This document shows positions 53,827 to 63,052 of a stretch of 64,000 nucleotides of DNA, piece after piece (the first letter of the stretch is position 1; every line of letters begins with the position of its first letter). The stretch is from CAIVVT01 sp052145115 (GTDB taxonomy: Bacteria > Acidobacteriota > Terriglobia > Bryobacterales > Bryobacteraceae): positions 1 through 64,000 of the forward strand of contig JBKQPG010000104.1 in assembly GCA_052145115.1 (NCBI GenBank), in the 5' to 3' direction. Made by a program: the position numbers and the translations under genes. The notes under the pieces are model-generated. The model ran no database searches. It saw only the letters and a list, made by a program, of their open reading frames with translations, and was not told the DNA's origin.

Positions 53827-55131
53827 TCAGACGCCGCGCTCGATCGCCATGGCGAAGGGCGGCTCGGAGAGGAAGTCTAATTCCGACATGCGGGCCAGGG
53901 CTGAGCGCAGATTGGACTCCTGGGTCTGCTCGGTGGTGATGACGAAGGGCAGCGCGCGCCAATCCTCGTCCGGCAGTTGCAGCACAGCGTCGATGCTGAT
54001 GCCGTGCTCGGCCAGAATCGCGCTCAGGGCGGCGATGATGCCCGGGCGGTCGACCACGCGGAAGCGCAGGAACCATTCGCGGCGCTGCTCGCCGATGTCG
54101 CGCGGCGTGGCCTCGATCACGGTGGCGAAGCCGAAGGGCGAGACGCGGGGCAGGTTGCCGGACTGCAGATCGCGCGCCACCCTCATCAGGTCGCTGACCA
54201 CGGCCACGCCGGTGGTCAGAGAGCCCGCGCCCTGACCGTAATAAAAAGTGTCGGCGCCGTACGAGCCACGGCTCCAGATGCCGTTGTAAGCGCCCTGCAC
54301 GCTGGCCAGGACGGTGCTGAGCGGCACCAGCACGGGGCGCACGCTGACAAACAGGCCGTCGTCCTCGCGGCGCGCCGAGCCGAGCAGCCGGATGGTACAG
54401 CCGAGCTGGTGCGCGTAGCGGAAATCGACGGGCCCAATGCGGCGGATGCCCTCGACGGCGATGTGCTGCGGATCCAGCCGCACGCCGAAGGCGAACGAGG
54501 CCAGCAGCGCCAGCTTGGAGCGGGCGTCGAAACCGTCGATGTCGGCCGCCGGATCGGCCTCGGCGTAGCCCAGCTTCTGGGCTTCGGCCAGGACGACGTT
54601 GAAGGGCGTGCCGTGCTTCTCGATTTCAGTGAGGATGTAGTTGCTGGTGCCGTTGAGGATGCCGAAGAGGGTCTCGATGCGGTCGGCGCAGATGCCTTCC
54701 CGCAGAACCGCGTGAATCGGAATGCCGCCGCACACCGAGGCCTCCAGGCCCAGGCTGACGCCGCGCTCGGCGGCCCGGCGCCAGATGTTGAGGCCGTCGA
54801 GGGCGATCAGCTCCTTGTTAGCCGTGACGACGCTCTTGCCGTTGGCGATGGCGCCCTCGACCACCTGGCGGGCGACGCCCGTTCCGCCGACTAGCTCCAC
54901 CACGATGTCGATGCCCGCACGGGCCACCACCTCGCGCCAGTTTTCGGTGACGAAGGCGTGGGCGATGCCGGCCACCATCGGGCGGCGCAGGGCGCGGCGG
55001 CTGCAGACCGCCTCGAGGTTCAGGCGGAAGCCCAGACGGGCGGCGATTTCGGCCGCGTTTTCGGCCAAAATGGTGACAGCCCCACTGCCGACGTTGCCGA
55101 GGCCCACGATGCCAACATTGATATCCCGCAT
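53827..55131 (-). CDS. hom: Homoserine dehydrogenase with C-terminal ACT domain
   Basis: The 434-residue enzyme reduces aspartate semialdehyde to homoserine. It has GLGNVGSGA (NAD(P) binding), TANKELIA, the LNGTSNYIL and EADPAADIDGFDARSKLALLA motifs, and an ACT domain (about 350-430, FLRFRVVDRPGIIAALSAI) for feedback control, probably by threonine. thrB and thrC are not adjacent. It is divergent from the gene at 55151. Confidence 0.95.
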   Translation of the reverse strand: MRDINVGIVGLGNVGSGAVTILAENAAEIAARLGFRLNLEAVCSRRALRRPMVAGIAHAFVTENWREVVARAGIDIVVELVGGTGVARQVVEGAIANGKSVVTANKELIALDGLNIWRRAAERGVSLGLEASVCGGIPIHAVLREGICADRIETLFGILNGTSNYILTEIEKHGTPFNVVLAEAQKLGYAEADPAADIDGFDARSKLALLASFAFGVRLDPQHIAVEGIRRIGPVDFRYAHQLGCTIRLLGSARREDDGLFVSVRPVLVPLSTVLASVQGAYNGIWSRGSYGADTFYYGQGAGSLTTGVAVVSDLMRVARDLQSGNLPRVSPFGFATVIEATPRDIGEQRREWFLRFRVVDRPGIIAALSAILAEHGISIDAVLQLPDEDWRALPFVITTEQTQESNLRSALARMSELDFLSEPPFAMAIERGV

Positions 55132-55150
55132 AAAGCGTCATGATAGCAGC

Positions 55151-55489
55151 GTGTTGCGGCTATTATGTTTGCTGACTTTCCTGATCGGCGCGCCGCGGCT
55201 CGCGGAATCGCAAGTGTCCCCCGGCGCAACGGTCATTGGCCAATCCCCCCGGCAGAATAGGCCGGTCGAGACGCCGTCCCTCCCCAATGACGAGCAGAAG
55301 AACGCCATGCTCAAGGAGGCTTACTCGAAGAACCTGGAGGATCTGCGCAAGATGCAGCGGCTGCTGTGGGAAGTACGGACGGAGGTGGCCAATGGCTCGC
55401 CCTTCGTCCTGCCGCTGCACAGCATCAAGAAGCTGGAGGAGATCGAGAAGCTGAGCAAGACGGTCCGGGCGCGAATGAAAGTGTATTGA
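55151..55489 (+). CDS. Small exported hypothetical protein
   Basis: The 112-residue frame starts at GTG 55151 (or TTG 55154) with a Sec-like signal (LRLLCLLTFLIGAPRLAES) and ends in a helical, lysine-rich domain (LEDLRKMQRLLWEVRTEVA; IKKLEEIEKLSKTVRARMKVY). No family is recognised. It lies 19 nt from the divergent hom and ahead of pyrR. Confidence 0.6.
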   Translation: MLRLLCLLTFLIGAPRLAESQVSPGATVIGQSPRQNRPVETPSLPNDEQKNAMLKEAYSKNLEDLRKMQRLLWEVRTEVANGSPFVLPLHSIKKLEEIEKLSKTVRARMKVY

Positions 55490-55637
55490 ACGGCGGCCCA
55501 GCGAACCAGGCCGCTAAAATCGGCGATTGGAGCAGTTGGCGGCGACGCGGCTCGAGCGGCGATCTCAGCCCCCGGACCGGCAGCGGGAAAACAACGCCCT
55601 GAGCGCGCCCCTTGCTATATTTGATGTCGAGCTTCGC

Positions 55638-56189
55638 ATGCCTTCCCTGCGCGAGAAGACCCAACTGATGAGCGCCTCCGAGATGGACCGCACCCTGGTG
55701 CGGCTGGCGCACGAGATTCTGGAAAAGTCGCCCGAACAGGAGCGGCTGGCGTTCATCGGGATCCGGCGCCGCGGGGTGCCGATCGCGCAGCGGCTGGCGC
55801 AGAAAATCGAGGCGCTGGAGGGACGCCAGATCCCGGTGGGCGAGCTGGACATTCAGTTCTACCGCGACGACCTGTCGACGGTGGGCGCGCGGCCGGTGGT
55901 CAGCGGGACGCAGATTGGATTCAGCGTGAAGGAGATGGACGTGGTCCTGATGGACGACGTGCTGTACACCGGGCGGACGGTGCGGGCGGCGCTGGACGCG
56001 CTGTTCGAGCACGGACGTCCGGCGCGCGTCCAACTGCTGGTGTTGATCGACCGCGGGCACCGCGAGCTGCCGATCGAGGCGCAGTACACAGGCCGCAAGG
56101 TGCCGACCTCCGGGCGCGAGATCGTGGAGGTGAAATTCCGCGAGATCGACGGCGTGGAAAAAGTGATGCTGGTCGAGAAGGTGGATTGA
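55638..56189 (+). CDS. pyrR: PyrR bifunctional pyr operon regulator/uracil phosphoribosyltransferase
   Basis: The 183-residue protein has the PRPP-binding motif VVLMDDVLYTGRTVRAAL and PyrR-type LAFIGIRRRGVPIAQRLA and LDIQFYRDDL. ATG 55638 is the usual start; the frame opens earlier at 55527. It heads pyrR-pyrB-pyrC. I see no clear PyrR-binding loop or attenuator in the 148-nt leader, so the mode of control is open. A TATATT at 55616 may be the -10 element. Confidence 0.94.
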   Translation: MPSLREKTQLMSASEMDRTLVRLAHEILEKSPEQERLAFIGIRRRGVPIAQRLAQKIEALEGRQIPVGELDIQFYRDDLSTVGARPVVSGTQIGFSVKEMDVVLMDDVLYTGRTVRAALDALFEHGRPARVQLLVLIDRGHRELPIEAQYTGRKVPTSGREIVEVKFREIDGVEKVMLVEKVD

Positions 56190-56196
56190 GGCGCCT

Positions 56197-57108
56197 ATGT
56201 CAAAGGGACTGCTTGGAATCGAAGCGCTGCCGCGCCCGGACATCGAACAACTGCTGAGCCGGGCCAAGGATTTCCAGCCGCAGCCGGAGAGCGGCTACCC
56301 GCGGCTGACCAGTTGCCGGGGCAAGATGGTGGTCAACCTGTTCTTCGAGGCCTCGACGCGGACCAAATCGAGCTTCGAAATCGCGGCGCGGCACCTGGGG
56401 GCGGAGACGCTGTCGATCACGGCCGCGGGCTCCAGCCTGTCGAAGGGCGAATCGCTGGTGGACACGCTGAACACGCTGGTGGCGATGCGGCCGCAGGCGA
56501 TCGTGATGCGCCACGGAGCCTCGGGCGCGCCGCATTTCCTGGCGCGGCACCTGGCGACGCCGATCGTGAACGCCGGCGACGGCACGCACGAGCACCCCAC
56601 GCAGGCGCTGCTGGACGCGCGCACGATATTGGATAACAAATGGACGCTGGAAGGGCTGCGCGTGGCGATCATCGGCGACATCGCGCACAGCCGGGTGGCG
56701 CGGTCGGACATTTTCCTGCTGGCCAAGTTCGGCGTGGACATCGTGCTGTGCGGGCCGCCGTCGCTGGTGCCGCGGGAGCTGGAGCAGATTGCGCCGGGCG
56801 TGCGGCTGGAGTATGACATCCGCAAGGCGATCCGCGGCGCCGACGTAATCATGATGCTGCGGGTGCAACTGGAGCGCATCCACGAGCCGACGATGCCGGC
56901 CAGCGAGTACTTCCAGTTCTATGGCCTGCGGCTGGAGCATCTCGAACTGGCCAAGCCGGACGCGATCGTGATGCATCCGGGGCCGATCAACCGCGGGCGC
57001 GAGATCTCGTCGGAGGTGGCGGATTCGCAGCGCTCGATGATCCTCAACCAGGTGGGCAACGGGATCGCGGTGCGGATGGCGGTTCTGGAAAGGGTGTTGC
57101 TGCCGTGA
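56197..57108 (+). CDS. pyrB: Aspartate carbamoyltransferase catalytic subunit
   Basis: The 303-residue protein has the carbamoyl-phosphate motif EASTRTKSSFE, EHPTQALLD and the late HPGPINRG. It makes N-carbamoyl-aspartate in pyrimidine synthesis. It starts 7 nt after pyrR and its TGA overlaps the pyrC GTG. No pyrI is present. Confidence 0.97.
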   Translation: MSKGLLGIEALPRPDIEQLLSRAKDFQPQPESGYPRLTSCRGKMVVNLFFEASTRTKSSFEIAARHLGAETLSITAAGSSLSKGESLVDTLNTLVAMRPQAIVMRHGASGAPHFLARHLATPIVNAGDGTHEHPTQALLDARTILDNKWTLEGLRVAIIGDIAHSRVARSDIFLLAKFGVDIVLCGPPSLVPRELEQIAPGVRLEYDIRKAIRGADVIMMLRVQLERIHEPTMPASEYFQFYGLRLEHLELAKPDAIVMHPGPINRGREISSEVADSQRSMILNQVGNGIAVRMAVLERVLLP

Positions 57109-58400
57109 AGCTGCTAATACGCAACGGCCGGGTGATCTGTCCGCTCTCCGGCCAGGACCATGTCGCCGACGTGCTGATCGCGGACGGGCGCATCGCGGGG
57201 GTGGGCGAGCATCTCGAAGCGCCGGGCGCCGAGACGCTGGACGCGACCGGGCTGGTGGTGGCGCCGGGCTTCATCGACATGCACGTGCACCTGCGGGAGC
57301 CGGGCTTCGAGCACGCCGAGACCATCGAGAGCGGGGCGCGGGCGGCGGCGGCGGGCGGGTTCACGACCATTTGCTGCATGCCCAACACGCAGCCGGTGAA
57401 CCACTCGGCCAACGTAACCAGCTACATCATCGAACGGGCGCGGCGGCACGCGGTGGTGAACGTATTCCCGATCGGGGCCATCACGCGCGACAGCAAGGGC
57501 GAGGATCTGGCGGCCATCAGCTCGATGGTGGCCGAGGGCGCGGTGGCCATCAGCGACGACGGCATGCCGGTGATGAACTCGCGCGTGATGCGGCGGGCCA
57601 TGGAGACGGCGCGGGCGCTGGAGATCCCCATCATCGACCACTGCGAGGACCTGAACCTGAGCAACGACGGGGACATGCACGAATGCCTGGACGCGGTGCG
57701 GCTGGGCGTAGCGGGGATTCCAAGCGCCGCCGAGGACGTGATGGTGGCACGCGACATCCTGCTGGCGGAGCTGACGGGGGCGCGCTACCACGTGGCCCAC
57801 ATCTCCACGCGGCACGCGGTGCAGATGGTGGCGTTCGCCAAGCGCAAGGGCCTGCCGGTGACGGCGGAAGCGACGCCGCACCACATCGCGCTGCACACCG
57901 GACTGATGGCGCCCTACGATTCGAATTACAAGATGAAGCCGCCGCTGAGGTCCGGCGGGGACGTGGAGGCGGTGATCCAGGGCATCCTCAACGGGGCGGT
58001 GGACGCCATCGCGTCGGACCATGCGCCGCACGCCGGCGACGACAAGATGCAGGAGTTCGAAAAGTGCCCGTTCGGCATCATCGGCCTCGAAACCTCCGTC
58101 GGCACGGCGCTGGAGGTGCTGCTGCACCCCGGGCGGCTGGAGCTGAAGCGGCTGATCGCGCTGTTCACGTGCGAGCCGGCGCGCATCATCGGCTGGAAAG
58201 GCGAGCAGGCGCGCGGGGCGTTGAAAGAGGGCTACGCCGGGGACGTCACCGTGCTGGACCTGGAGCGCGAGTGGACCTACGACGTCAACCGCAGCTATTC
58301 CAAGAGCAAGAACTCGCCCTTCGACGGGCACACCTTCAAGGGCGGGCCGGTGGCGACGATCGTCGGCGGGGAGATCGTGTGGCGGCGCGGGGATTTCTGA
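57105..58400 (+). CDS. pyrC: Dihydroorotase (type I)
   Basis: The 431-residue amidohydrolase has the metal motif DMHVHLREPG, later histidines in AHISTRHAV and the SDHAPH aspartate. It closes carbamoyl-aspartate to dihydroorotate. GTG start with a GTGA overlap to pyrB. The tight pyrBC pairing suggests the two subunits act as a complex, as in type I dihydroorotase-ATCase assemblies. Confidence 0.96.
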   Translation: MKLLIRNGRVICPLSGQDHVADVLIADGRIAGVGEHLEAPGAETLDATGLVVAPGFIDMHVHLREPGFEHAETIESGARAAAAGGFTTICCMPNTQPVNHSANVTSYIIERARRHAVVNVFPIGAITRDSKGEDLAAISSMVAEGAVAISDDGMPVMNSRVMRRAMETARALEIPIIDHCEDLNLSNDGDMHECLDAVRLGVAGIPSAAEDVMVARDILLAELTGARYHVAHISTRHAVQMVAFAKRKGLPVTAEATPHHIALHTGLMAPYDSNYKMKPPLRSGGDVEAVIQGILNGAVDAIASDHAPHAGDDKMQEFEKCPFGIIGLETSVGTALEVLLHPGRLELKRLIALFTCEPARIIGWKGEQARGALKEGYAGDVTVLDLEREWTYDVNRSYSKSKNSPFDGHTFKGGPVATIVGGEIVWRRGDF

Positions 58401-58472
58401 GGCCGCGCGACACCGGGCGCGGCTGAATCCGCGCCCAGCCGCGGACATCCGCTAGCATAGAGCCGCCACCGA

Positions 58473-59087
58473 ATGCCCACCCATGTCGCCCAAGCCCTGC
58501 TGGACGTCCTCATCTTCTGGATGCTGACCACGCCGCATGAGTTCGCCCACGCCTGGGTGGCGACCATGCTGGGCGACGATACGCCGCGGCGCGACGGGCG
58601 GGTGACGCTGAACCCGGCCGCGCACGTCGACTGGATGGGGACCGTGATTGTGCCGCTGGCGACGTCGCTGATGGGCGCGGGGTTTCTGGGATGGGGGCGG
58701 CCGGTGAGCACGGATCCGCGCAAGCTGCGCGGGGGCCGCGTGGGGCTGGCGGTCGTGGCCCTGGCGGGTCCGGCGAGCAACGTGGTCTTCGCCGCGATCA
58801 TCGCGCTGGCGGCGAATTTCGCGCCGGCCCACTCGGAGCTGCTGTTCCGCGCGGCGTACATGAGCATCTACTTGGCGCTGTTCAACCTGATTCCGCTGCC
58901 GCCGCTGGACGGATCGAAGGTGCTCCTGGCGGCAGGGTTTCCGGTGCGCTGGTACGCCGAGCTGGGGCGCTACGGATTCCTGCTGCTGCTGATGCTGTTC
59001 TACTCAACGGGCGCGGGTCGGCTGCTGCAGACCGCGACGCTCGAGACGATTTACGCGCTGTTCCGCGTGCTGGTGTTGCGGACGTGA
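58473..59087 (+). CDS. Site-2 protease family (M50) membrane metalloprotease
   Basis: The 204-residue protein has the zinc motif HEFAH at 22-26 in the first helix and the third-ligand motif LIPLPPLDGSK near 138-148, with four to six membrane helices. This short form resembles YwhC-type proteins without PDZ domains. The substrate is unknown. It follows pyrC after a 72-nt gap. Confidence 0.9.
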   Translation: MPTHVAQALLDVLIFWMLTTPHEFAHAWVATMLGDDTPRRDGRVTLNPAAHVDWMGTVIVPLATSLMGAGFLGWGRPVSTDPRKLRGGRVGLAVVALAGPASNVVFAAIIALAANFAPAHSELLFRAAYMSIYLALFNLIPLPPLDGSKVLLAAGFPVRWYAELGRYGFLLLLMLFYSTGAGRLLQTATLETIYALFRVLVLRT

Positions 59088-59109
59088 AGCGTGCGTATGA
59101 TGGACAGAT

Positions 59110-61020
59110 ATGAAGACCGCCCTTCGGACCATCGTGGTGCTCGGCGCCGTTCTGTGGCTGGGCCCGAGCTGGATTCCAGCGCAGCAGCGCGGGCCGCAGA
59201 CCGCCGAGATGAGCGCCGGCGAGAAATGGATCCGGGAACACTACACCAAGTACGAGTTCCTGGTTGCCATGCGCGACGGGACGCGGCTGTTCACCGCGGT
59301 GTACGCGCCCAAGGACACGTCGCAGACGTATCCTTTTCTGATCAACCGCACTCCCTACACGGTGGCGCCGTACGGCGTTGACAACTACCCTTCGCACCTG
59401 GGCCCCGGGCGGACGGAGTTGTTCAGCCGGGAGGGCTTCATTTTCGTGCACCAGGACGTGCGCGGCAAGGGCCGCAGCGAAGGCGTGTACGTGCACGTGC
59501 GGCCCGTGATCCCCAACAAAAAGCCGGGTGACGTGGACGAGACCACCGACACCTACGACACCGTGGATTGGCTGCTCGCCAACATCTCCAACAACAACGG
59601 GCGGGCAGGGATTTACGGGATCTCCTACCCCGGCTTCTACGCGACCATGGGGGCCATCGACGCGCATCCGGCGATGAAGGCCGTCTCGCCGCAGGCGCCG
59701 GTGACGGACTGGTTCGTGGGCGACGACTTCCGGCACAACGGCGTGCTGTGGCTGCCGCATGCGTTCAATTTCCTGAGCAGCTTCGGGCAACCCCGGCCGC
59801 CCGAGGGATGGGCTGGCGGCCTGAGCGTCGACATGGGCACGCCCGATGGCTACGATTTTTTCCGGCGGCTGGGGCCGATCGGGAATGCCGACGAGAAGTA
59901 CTTCCACGGGACGGTGGAGTACTGGCGCGAGCTGGCCCGCCACGACGTGTACGACGACTATTGGCAGTCGCGCAATCCGCGCCCGCACCTGCGGAACGTC
60001 AAGCCGGCGGTGTTGACGGTGGGCGGATGGTTCGACGCCGAGGACGTGTTCGGACCGCCGGGCGTCTACGAAGCGATTGAGAAGCAGAGCCCGGAGACGA
60101 CCAACCTGCTGGTGGAGGGGCCGTGGGTGCACGGCGGCTGGTCGCACAGTGCGGGCGACCGGCTGGGGCAGGTGCATTTCAACTCTCCCACGTCGGCTTA
60201 TTTTCAGGAGAACATCGAGTATCCGTTCTTCCTGTGGTACCTGAAAGGCAAGGGCGAGGGCGGCGCGCTGCCCAAGGCGTATGTGTTCGAGACCGGGCGC
60301 GACGAATGGCACAAGCTGACGGCCTGGCCGCCCAAGGAAGCCACGGCCAAGACGCTGTACTTCCACGCCAACGGCGGGCTGAGCTGGGCCGCGCCGCAGG
60401 AGCGGGGCGAAGCCTATGACGAGTACGTGAGCGACCCCGCCAGGCCGGTGCCGTTCACCAGCGAGATCACGCGCGGCATGACCTATGACTACATGGTGGA
60501 GGACCAGCGCTGGGCGTCCAAGCGGCCGGATGTTCTGACCTACGAAACCGAGCCGCTGCAGGGCGACGTGCGGGTGGCGGGACCGTTGAAGGCGTCGCTG
60601 CACGTGTCCACGACGGGCACCGATTCCGATTTTATCGTCAAGCTGATCGACGTTTACCCGGGCGATTACCCCGACGTCGAGGGGCAGTGGCCGGGGACGC
60701 ACATGGGTGGCTACCAGCAACTGCTGCGCGGTGAGCCCTTCCGCGGGAAGTTTCGCCACGGCTTCGACAAGCCGGAGCCGTTCACGCCGGGCAAGCTGGA
60801 CCAGGTGGAATTCGCGCTGCCGGGCATCTTCCACACCTTCCGCCGCGGGCACCGCATCATGGTCCAGGTGCAGAGCACGTGGTTCCCGCTGTGCGACCTG
60901 AATCCGCAGAAGTTCATGCATATCTACGACGCCCAGCGCAGCGATTTCCAGAAGGCGACCGAACGCGTGTACCACTCCGCCGAAGCGCCGTCGTCACTGA
61001 CGGTGTTGACGCTGGAATAG
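59110..61020 (+). CDS. Exported CocE/NonD-family (S15) hydrolase
   Basis: The 636-residue protein has a Sec signal (LRTIVVLGAVLWLGPSWIPAQ) and an alpha/beta-hydrolase core with GISYPGF (catalytic Ser), VGGWFDAED (Asp) and VHGGWSH (His). A C-terminal jelly-roll (about 470-620, QSTWFPLCDLNPQKF near the end) completes the family layout. Relatives include X-Pro dipeptidyl peptidases, cocaine esterase and acylases. The substrate is unknown. Confidence 0.92.
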   Translation: MKTALRTIVVLGAVLWLGPSWIPAQQRGPQTAEMSAGEKWIREHYTKYEFLVAMRDGTRLFTAVYAPKDTSQTYPFLINRTPYTVAPYGVDNYPSHLGPGRTELFSREGFIFVHQDVRGKGRSEGVYVHVRPVIPNKKPGDVDETTDTYDTVDWLLANISNNNGRAGIYGISYPGFYATMGAIDAHPAMKAVSPQAPVTDWFVGDDFRHNGVLWLPHAFNFLSSFGQPRPPEGWAGGLSVDMGTPDGYDFFRRLGPIGNADEKYFHGTVEYWRELARHDVYDDYWQSRNPRPHLRNVKPAVLTVGGWFDAEDVFGPPGVYEAIEKQSPETTNLLVEGPWVHGGWSHSAGDRLGQVHFNSPTSAYFQENIEYPFFLWYLKGKGEGGALPKAYVFETGRDEWHKLTAWPPKEATAKTLYFHANGGLSWAAPQERGEAYDEYVSDPARPVPFTSEITRGMTYDYMVEDQRWASKRPDVLTYETEPLQGDVRVAGPLKASLHVSTTGTDSDFIVKLIDVYPGDYPDVEGQWPGTHMGGYQQLLRGEPFRGKFRHGFDKPEPFTPGKLDQVEFALPGIFHTFRRGHRIMVQVQSTWFPLCDLNPQKFMHIYDAQRSDFQKATERVYHSAEAPSSLTVLTLE

Positions 61021-61051
61021 GGTTGGGGAGCGGGCAGGGCAGGTGGTCGGG

Positions 61052-62581
61052 ATGCGGTTTCTCTTTCTGAGCGCGGCCCTGTTGGGGCTGGTTCTGCCGG
61101 CGCAGACGCAGGTTGCGCCGCGCGCCGCTCTGCGCCCCGACCTGGGGCGCCTGGACGCCTACATCGAGAAGGCGCGGGCGCAGTGGGACGTGCCCGGGCT
61201 GGCCGTGGCGATCGTCAAGGACGGCCGCGTGGTGCTGGCCAAGGGCTATGGCGTGAAGCAGAAGGGCGGGCGCGAACGGGTGGACGGGGAGACGCTGTTC
61301 GCCATCGCCTCGAACACCAAGGCGTTCACCGTGGCCGCGCTGGCGATCCTGGTGGACGAGCACAAACTGGAGTGGCAGGACCACGTCCAGGAGATCCTGC
61401 CGTACTTCCAGTTGTACGACCCGTGGGTGTCCAGAGAGATGCGGGTCGAGGACCTGCTGTGCCATCGCAGCGGGCTTAAGACGTTTTCGGGCGACCTGCT
61501 GTGGTACGGCACATCCTACAGCCGCGAGGAGATTCTCCGCCGCGCGCGCTGCCTGAAGCAGGCCTATCCGTTCCGCGACGGCTACGGGTACTCGAACCTG
61601 ATGTTCCTGGCGGCGGGCGAGGTGGTGGCGCGCAAGGCGGGCCTGAGCTGGGACGATTTCGTGCGCCAGCGGCTGTTCGGCCCGCTGGGGATGCGGCGCA
61701 CGACGACCTCGGTGCGCGCCCTGCCGGGGCTGGGAAATTTCGCCCTGCCGCACGCCTCGTTCGAAGGCCCGGTGGCGCAGCTTCAATGGGTCAACTGGGA
61801 CTCCATGGCGCCGGCCGGCGGCATCATCTCCTGCGCCAGCGACATGACGCGCTGGCTCCAGTTGCAACTGGGCGGCGGGGTGATCGACGGACGGCGCATC
61901 TTCAGCGAGGCGGCGCAACGGGCGATGTGGACGCCGCACAACGTGATGAGCGGACCGGCGCCCATGCAGATCGGCGCGGAGAGCCACTTTTCGATGTACG
62001 CTCTGGGCTGGGTGATCGGCGATTTCCGGGGACGATTCACGGTCAGCCACGGCGGATCCTACGACGGGATGAGCTCGCAGGTATGGATGATGCCGGAGGA
62101 GCGACTGGGTGTGGTGGTGCTGACGAATTGCGACCGCGGCGTGGCGGGGCCGATCGTGAACCGCATCCGCGACGTCTATTTGGGACTGGGAGAGCGCGAG
62201 TACAGCGCCGAGGCGCTGGCCGGGCGGAGAAATGCGAAGGTCGGGAGGATGGCGGACTTGCAGCCTGAAGCCAGCCATCCGCCGATCACGCTGGATCAAT
62301 ACGCCGGCACATACGGCGGGCCGATGTATGGCGACGCCACGGTGGCGCGGGAGGGCCGGCGGCTGGTGCTGAGGCTGCTGCCGAATCCGGATTTCGTGGC
62401 CGACCTGACGCCGATCGGTGGTGACGTCTTCACGCTGCAGTGGCGCCGGCGGTTCGCCTTTTTCGCGGGCGGCCGGGCGCAGTTTCTGGTGGACCCGCGG
62501 GGCCAGGTGACCGAGCTGAAGCTGGACATCCCGAACAACGATTTCTGGTTCGACGAGCTGGAATTCAAGAAGCGGCCATAG
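61052..62581 (+). CDS. Exported serine hydrolase, class C beta-lactamase-like, with DUF3471 tail
   Basis: The 509-residue protein has a Sec signal, the SxxK motif SNTK at 87-90, YSN in GYGYSNLMF and HGG in VSHGGSYDGMS, the three serine beta-lactamase/D-Ala carboxypeptidase elements. A C-terminal DUF3471-like beta domain (about 405-505) follows. The fold hydrolyses peptidoglycan stem peptides, esters or lactams. ATG 61052 is used over GTG 61043. It starts 31 nt after the CocE-like gene, so the two may be co-transcribed. Confidence 0.92.
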   Translation: MRFLFLSAALLGLVLPAQTQVAPRAALRPDLGRLDAYIEKARAQWDVPGLAVAIVKDGRVVLAKGYGVKQKGGRERVDGETLFAIASNTKAFTVAALAILVDEHKLEWQDHVQEILPYFQLYDPWVSREMRVEDLLCHRSGLKTFSGDLLWYGTSYSREEILRRARCLKQAYPFRDGYGYSNLMFLAAGEVVARKAGLSWDDFVRQRLFGPLGMRRTTTSVRALPGLGNFALPHASFEGPVAQLQWVNWDSMAPAGGIISCASDMTRWLQLQLGGGVIDGRRIFSEAAQRAMWTPHNVMSGPAPMQIGAESHFSMYALGWVIGDFRGRFTVSHGGSYDGMSSQVWMMPEERLGVVVLTNCDRGVAGPIVNRIRDVYLGLGEREYSAEALAGRRNAKVGRMADLQPEASHPPITLDQYAGTYGGPMYGDATVAREGRRLVLRLLPNPDFVADLTPIGGDVFTLQWRRRFAFFAGGRAQFLVDPRGQVTELKLDIPNNDFWFDELEFKKRP

Positions 62582-62604
62582 CGCCGCAGGAGCCCGGCAG
62601 CGGT

Positions 62605-62961
62605 TCAGTTTGAGGCGCGGGCCAATGCGGATGGATGCCGGGGCTGGTAAAGACCGACGTCGCCTCCGCCGGGCAGCCGGATCTTGGTGAGGGAACCCCA
62701 GCGTGCTTCCCGGACCTCCGAACAGTGGACGCCCTTCTCCGCGAGGGCCGCTATCTCGGCCGCCAGATCGTCACACATGAAATACAGCTCGTGCCGCCCA
62801 TTCTCTTCGGCGGGATGAACCGCGAGTTCTGCCGGAGGCAGAGCGAATATCAGCCATCCATGGCCGGCGTCCACGGATGAGAACCCGAGGACGTCCTGGA
62901 AGAATGCGCGATCGGCCGCCGCATCCTGGCTGTACAGAATTACATGCGCGCCAAAGATCAT
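62605..62961 (-). CDS. VOC-family (glyoxalase/bleomycin-resistance fold) protein
   Basis: The 118-residue product has two beta-alpha-beta-beta-beta units (MIFGAHVILYSQDAAADRAFFQDVLGF and HELYFMCDDLAAEIAALAEKG). It has His6 and Glu or His candidates for metal binding and ends in a conserved GGGDVGLYQPRHP. The substrate is unknown. ATG 62961 is the usual start; the frame opens 12 codons earlier. Confidence 0.87.
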   Translation of the reverse strand: MIFGAHVILYSQDAAADRAFFQDVLGFSSVDAGHGWLIFALPPAELAVHPAEENGRHELYFMCDDLAAEIAALAEKGVHCSEVREARWGSLTKIRLPGGGDVGLYQPRHPSALARASN

Positions 62962-63052
62962 GAGACTTGCCCCTTTCCGCATCAAAGATCTTCGCACAGG
63001 CGGGCCGCGGTGACTGGACGCACGCTCGCGAACGTGTTACCTCCAAAGCAGG

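Noticed and set aside
55490..55637. PyrR-dependent attenuator before pyrR
   Set aside because: No convincing PyrR-binding hairpin followed by a terminator and T-run could be drawn.
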